Assembly: GCA_014377055.1 (NCBI GenBank)
Contig: JACMQJ010000483.1
Span: forward strand, 1-10,385
Direction: 5' to 3'
Source: Candidatus Sericytochromatia bacterium
GTDB lineage: Bacteria; Cyanobacteriota; Sericytochromatia; UBA7694; JACMQJ01
Length of the DNA stretch: 10,385 nucleotides
How positions within the stretch are numbered: the stretch's first letter is position 1; every line of letters starts with the position of its first letter. The notes beneath the pieces were generated by a model. The model was not told where the DNA came from and searched no databases. It saw nothing but the letters and a program-made list of their open reading frames with translations. The translations under genes were made by a program, and so were the position numbers. This document shows positions 7,577-10,385 of this stretch, piece after piece.

Positions 7577-8209
7577 ATGGGAATTTTAGAGGTTATAAGA
7601 CCAAAAATTTTGAGTCTTCAAAAAATACCCTTTGTCAATAATCTAATAGCTGAACAGTTTGAAATTAATAAAGAACATATTTCACTAGGCTTACTTACTG
7701 TTAATCTTGACCATGCTCTCTTTGTAGCTATGGATCAAGGTACAAAGGATTCTGACGCAGATGTCGCTTACAAAAGCTCATTTTATGCCAATAACACAAA
7801 CTCATCAGGTCAAGTTATAGGAATATTTTCAGGAAAAAATCCAACAATAATTGATAATGCTATTAATTCAACAGTTAATTATCTTAATGAAAAGGCTAAT
7901 TTTTATTCAGCAAATATTGATAATAGTATAATATTTTTTCCTCATGTAATAGGGAGTATAGGACGCTTTTTGGCTGATGAAACGGGTTTATTAGAAGGAG
8001 ATTCAATTGCTTATTTATTTGCACCACCAATCGAAGCACTGGTATCTATAGATCACGCTTTAAAAAATTCAGATACAAGGTTAGTTAAATTTTTTAAGCC
8101 TCCAACATTTACAAATTTTGCTGGTGCCTATCTTACAGGTAGTATTTCTGATTGTCAGGCTGCGGCTCAAGCTTTTTCAGAAAAAATAATTGATATGACT
8201 ATTAACTAA
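7577..8209 (+). CDS. eutL: EutL-type bacterial microcompartment shell protein
   Basis: This 210-residue protein aligns end to end, from memory, with enterobacterial EutL (about 219 residues). Shared landmarks: the start ILEVIRPKILSL against ALDLIRPSVTAM, SLGLLT near residue 38, a TK...VAYKSSFYAN block near 60-72, GKNPTIIDNAI, FFPHVIGSIGRFLADETGL, DSIAYLFAPPIEALVSIDHALK, and FAGAYLTGSISDCQAAAQAFSEKI near the end. EutL is a tandem-BMC-domain protein whose trimers form pseudohexameric tiles with a gated pore in the shell of the ethanolamine-utilisation compartment. AGGA (7565-7568), 8 nt before the ATG, supports the start. It follows DUF4301 by 33 nt and is probably the last gene of the PBP operon. 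No other shell protein, eut enzyme or encapsulation partner is visible in the window, so its cargo is unknown. The possible deletion of a few residues in the first half is ordinary length variation. Confidence 0.9.
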   Translation: MGILEVIRPKILSLQKIPFVNNLIAEQFEINKEHISLGLLTVNLDHALFVAMDQGTKDSDADVAYKSSFYANNTNSSGQVIGIFSGKNPTIIDNAINSTVNYLNEKANFYSANIDNSIIFFPHVIGSIGRFLADETGLLEGDSIAYLFAPPIEALVSIDHALKNSDTRLVKFFKPPTFTNFAGAYLTGSISDCQAAAQAFSEKIIDMTIN

Positions 8210-8239
8210 TATCTTAGACTATATACTCTGAATTGTTTA

Positions 8240-8248
8240 TGATATACT
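8240..8248 (+). promoter_or_regulatory. Possible extended -10 promoter for the transketolase gene
   Basis: TGATATACT matches the extended -10 pattern TGnTATAAT at all but one informative base. No good -35 box sits 17 nt upstream, as is common with extended -10 promoters. Transcription would begin near 8255, giving about a 40-nt leader before the TTG at 8297 and arguing against the TTG at 8258. In such AT-rich DNA a chance match is possible. Confidence 0.35.
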
Positions 8249-8296
8249 TGAAACGTTTTGATATATAGAATAATTAGTAAACATGGGGATAATATC

Positions 8297-9136
8297 TTGA
8301 GTGCAGAAACATTAACAAAAAAATTGTCTGTAGATGAATTAATTAAAGAAGCTGTTACAGTTCGTAGGGACATTATTGAGATGATTGCTCATGCAAACTC
8401 AGGACATCCTGGTGGGTCACTCTCAGCAACTGAAATTGTCACAGCATTATATTTTAATATCTTAAATCATGATCCAAAAAATCCACATTGGGAAGATAGA
8501 GATAGATTTATCCTTAGTAAAGGACATGCTTGCCCAGTACTCTATAGCTGTATGGCAAGAACAGGATATTTTCCAGTTGAAGAATTAAAAACATTTAGAG
8601 CTATTAATTCCAGAATTCAGGGACATCCTGAAGTTAGAAAATTGCCTGGAATAGAAGCTTCAACAGGTTCACTTGGTCAAGGTCTATCTATCGGAATAGG
8701 ATTGGCTCTTGGAGCAAAATTACAAGGTAAAAATTATAGAACTTATGTTTTAACAGGTGATGGTGAGCTTGATGAAGGTCAAGTTTGGGAATCAGCATTG
8801 TGTGCAGGACATAAAGCACTTGATAATTTGGTTGCTATTGTCGATTCTAACAAGTTTCAACTTGATGGTGCAGTAAAAGATATTATGCCACTTGCTTCAC
8901 TTCCTGATAAATGGAATGCTTTTGGTTGGAATGTTATCGAAATCGAAGATGGTAATAATATGCAGCAAGTTGTCGATGCTTTTGAAAAAGCTGAAACCGT
9001 TAAAGGTAAGCCAACAGTTATTATTGCTAATACTATCAAAGGTAAAGGCGTATCATATATGGAAAATAATAACGAATTTCATGGTGCAGCTCCAACTCCT
9101 GAACAGTTAGCTCAAGCTTTAAAAGAATTGGTTTAG
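8297..9136 (+). CDS. Transketolase, N-terminal subunit (split type)
   Basis: Only the pyrophosphate-binding half of a transketolase is present, 279 residues, the usual size for the N subunit of two-gene transketolases. Together with a C subunit it moves two-carbon units between sugar phosphates in the pentose phosphate pathway, using thiamine diphosphate and a divalent metal. Motifs: SGHPGG (35-40), SKGHA (74-78), GHPE (109-112), STGSLGQGL (122-130) and the ThDP/metal motif from GDGE (154) to N185. The frame also has a TTG at 8258, but the TTG at 8297 is preceded by GGGGA (8285-8289) at 7 nt and gives a family-like start MSAETLTKKLSVDEL; I prefer it, and no ATG serves. The C-terminal subunit gene does not follow: the next gene is convergent, after a terminator. 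It must be encoded elsewhere, or the protein is unpaired. Confidence 0.92.
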   Translation: MSAETLTKKLSVDELIKEAVTVRRDIIEMIAHANSGHPGGSLSATEIVTALYFNILNHDPKNPHWEDRDRFILSKGHACPVLYSCMARTGYFPVEELKTFRAINSRIQGHPEVRKLPGIEASTGSLGQGLSIGIGLALGAKLQGKNYRTYVLTGDGELDEGQVWESALCAGHKALDNLVAIVDSNKFQLDGAVKDIMPLASLPDKWNAFGWNVIEIEDGNNMQQVVDAFEKAETVKGKPTVIIANTIKGKGVSYMENNNEFHGAAPTPEQLAQALKELV

Positions 9137-9154
9137 AATAACAAGCCTGAGTAG

Positions 9155-9185
9155 GGACGTTTTAATAAACGTCCTCTTTTTATTT
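9155..9185 (+). terminator. Rho-independent terminator after the transketolase gene
   Basis: A perfect 8-bp stem, GGACGTTT (9155-9162) and AAACGTCC (9167-9174), with loop TAAT, is followed by TCTTTTTATTTT. It lies 18 nt after the transketolase stop. On the opposite strand the stem has no following T-run, so it should act mainly on plus-strand transcripts. The U-tract reaches the last base of the convergent gatC stop codon. Confidence 0.9.
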
Positions 9186-9478
9186 TAAATTTTAGGTACT
9201 TTAAACATATTATTTTCTTTGGAGGGCGCATTTTGAAAAATCTCCTCATTTGTTAATCCAGCTTTTACTATATCAGCTCTAAATATATTATTAGTTGGAA
9301 TTGGTCGTGATGTTGGTACTACATCGGTTGTATCAAGCTCGTTTAATAGATCTATATAGGTTAAAATATCTCCAAGCTGATCAACAAATAATTTAATCTC
9401 TTCTGGTTTAATTGAAAGTTTAGCCAATTTAGCTATTTTTAAAACTTCTTGTTCATTGATCATTAATTTTTTACCCAT
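9185..9478 (-). CDS. gatC: Aspartyl/glutamyl-tRNA amidotransferase subunit C
   Basis: This protein of 97 residues (92 from the second Met) is the small subunit of GatCAB, which converts Glu-tRNA(Gln) (and Asp-tRNA(Asn) in some organisms) to the amidated form in bacteria lacking the matching synthetase. GatC stabilises the GatA-GatB complex. Visible hallmarks are KIAKLAKLSIKPEE, then QLGDILTYIDLLNELDT, then the V-PTSRP loop and a C-terminal KENNMFKVPK close to the usual FxVP ending. The length is normal. The first Met is at 9478; a second in-frame Met (9463) gives MINEQEVLKIAKL, which matches the usual family start better, and neither has a strong Shine-Dalgarno. It follows the DUF3370 gene by 30 nt on the same strand, so the two are probably co-transcribed. 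gatA and gatB are not adjacent, a scattered arrangement that is common in many bacteria. Confidence 0.94.
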   Translation of the reverse strand: MGKKLMINEQEVLKIAKLAKLSIKPEEIKLFVDQLGDILTYIDLLNELDTTDVVPTSRPIPTNNIFRADIVKAGLTNEEIFQNAPSKENNMFKVPKI

Positions 9479-9508
9479 TCATAACTTAAAAACAAAAATA
9501 TTATATCA

Positions 9509-10385
9509 TCAATTTGATGTAATCGTTAAAATATGTGGTGGTGTACAATCCGCAGGATAAACATAGCTTATCTTAACATTTCTTTTGTCACCAGGTTGCA
9601 TAAAGATACTCACAAGTGGAAGTCCTGACTGACCTGACCTTTGAACAACATGAATATATTTTTTGACAATATTACCAAGTGAATTTTGATATTCAACTTT
9701 AAAATCACCACGAAAAGTTATTTTCTCAGGCGGATTTTCGTAATAACTTACTTTGTCCTGTCTAATATCATCCACAGTTCTTATTGGAGAATCAAAACTA
9801 ATCGCAACTGACGTTGCTTCTTGATTGAGATTATATAATGGTATCTCAATATCATAAGTAACACCATAATTTGCATGTGATTGATAAGCTGTATCGCTGT
9901 ATCTCTTTATAACATTGCCACTTTGTGCTTGATTAGTGCCAAAAGTATGATTATAGACATTATTTAGTGCATAAGCAACACCTTTTGATTTATTAGGTAT
10001 TTTAAAATAATCATTTTCATTAATTATTTTTGCATCCCACTTATTACCTTTTACCACTCCAGAAACACGGCTATAATAAAAAATACCTTGATAATTTATA
10101 TTTAAAGGGGTTGGTATATGATCTCTCTTTTCAGAAACATTACTATTGTTTAATAAGCTTATCCATTCATCAATATCTGGATTTGTATCATCAGTTGAAA
10201 AAATTGACGAACGCTTAAACATTGCCAGTTCTGCAACATAAAGCGGACCATCCGAATTTAATTTAAACATTGTAGTTTTACCATTAATCGTTGCTAATGG
10301 AGCAATAAATATTTTTTCATTCATCAACATAAAAGATTGATTTGGTTTAATTTCTACAAAGCTTTTATTATAGTAATTTTTATTT
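9509..10385 (-). CDS. DUF3370 family protein, 5' end outside window
   Basis: The frame is open from the stop (9511-9509) to the window edge, 291 codons. The Met codons at 10330 and 10324 are not the likely start, because family-like sequence continues upstream of them (FVEIKPNQSFMLMNEKIFIA). The family is one I know from Cyanobacteria and its function is unknown. Matching blocks are GKTTMFKLNSDGPLYVAELAMF, EWISLL, YSRVSGVVKGNKWDA, FGTNQAQSG, RYSDTAYQSHANYGVTYDI, IPLYN, KITFRGDFKVEY, KKYIHVVQRSGQSGLPLVSI, QPGDKRNVKISYVYPADCTPPHILTI. The beta-rich pattern with many aromatic residues suggests a secreted or surface-facing protein, but any signal peptide lies outside the window. It precedes gatC, and the gene is the main basis for assigning this part of the window to the cyanobacterial lineage. 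Confidence 0.85.
   Translation of the reverse strand, partial: NKNYYNKSFVEIKPNQSFMLMNEKIFIAPLATINGKTTMFKLNSDGPLYVAELAMFKRSSIFSTDDTNPDIDEWISLLNNSNVSEKRDHIPTPLNINYQGIFYYSRVSGVVKGNKWDAKIINENDYFKIPNKSKGVAYALNNVYNHTFGTNQAQSGNVIKRYSDTAYQSHANYGVTYDIEIPLYNLNQEATSVAISFDSPIRTVDDIRQDKVSYYENPPEKITFRGDFKVEYQNSLGNIVKKYIHVVQRSGQSGLPLVSIFMQPGDKRNVKISYVYPADCTPPHILTITSN

Noticed and set aside
8258..8296. 13-codon N-terminal extension of the transketolase subunit from TTG at 8258
   Set aside because: No Shine-Dalgarno precedes it, it sits almost at the predicted transcription start, and the extension is not family-like.

Overview
The window looks like AT-rich bacterial DNA of mixed ancestry. The right part (about 3200 to 10385) best fits a low-GC, non-photosynthetic relative of Cyanobacteria (Melainabacteria/Vampirovibrionia, perhaps Gastranaerophilales). 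The strongest clue is the minus-strand gene at the right edge, which reads as a DUF3370 protein, a family I know from Cyanobacteria. The left part (1 to about 2901) carries two Bacteroidota-like histidine kinase genes. These look somewhat richer in G+C by eye, and the second has an A-rich leader with no Shine-Dalgarno. The two parts meet at a truncated transposase gene (about 2921-3199, minus), so this is either horizontal transfer or a chimeric assembly join. Lineage assignment rests on recalled family distributions, not on a search.

Layout. 2-1786 (+) is the 3' part of a hybrid histidine kinase whose visible start is a 63-bp (21-codon) tandem repeat predicted to form a coiled coil. Five nucleotides later comes 1792-2901 (+), a receiver-first histidine kinase. 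2902-3421 has no intact gene: it holds the 5' remnant of an insertion-sequence transposase and about 220 bp of AT-rich DNA. 3422-8209 (+) is a compact four-gene set: class A penicillin-binding protein, SRPBCC-like protein, DUF4301 protein and a full-length EutL-type bacterial microcompartment shell protein, with gaps of 3, 3 and 33 nt. 8297-9136 (+) encodes the N-terminal (thiamine-diphosphate-binding) half of a split transketolase and ends at a clear intrinsic terminator (9155-9185). Convergent to it, on the minus strand, are a DUF3370 protein (cut by the window edge) and, 30 nt downstream, gatC.

How the genes fit together. The kinase pair could form a phosphorelay. The PBP builds peptidoglycan, GatC serves tRNA-dependent glutamine formation, and the transketolase half needs a C-terminal partner that is not in this window. 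The most intriguing gene is EutL: it is normally part of an ethanolamine-utilisation or related metabolosome cluster, yet no other shell or eut enzyme gene is visible within 4 kb upstream or 2 kb downstream. It sits right after two genes of Bacteroidota-like type (SRPBCC and DUF4301), which suggests that this operon is itself a mosaic.
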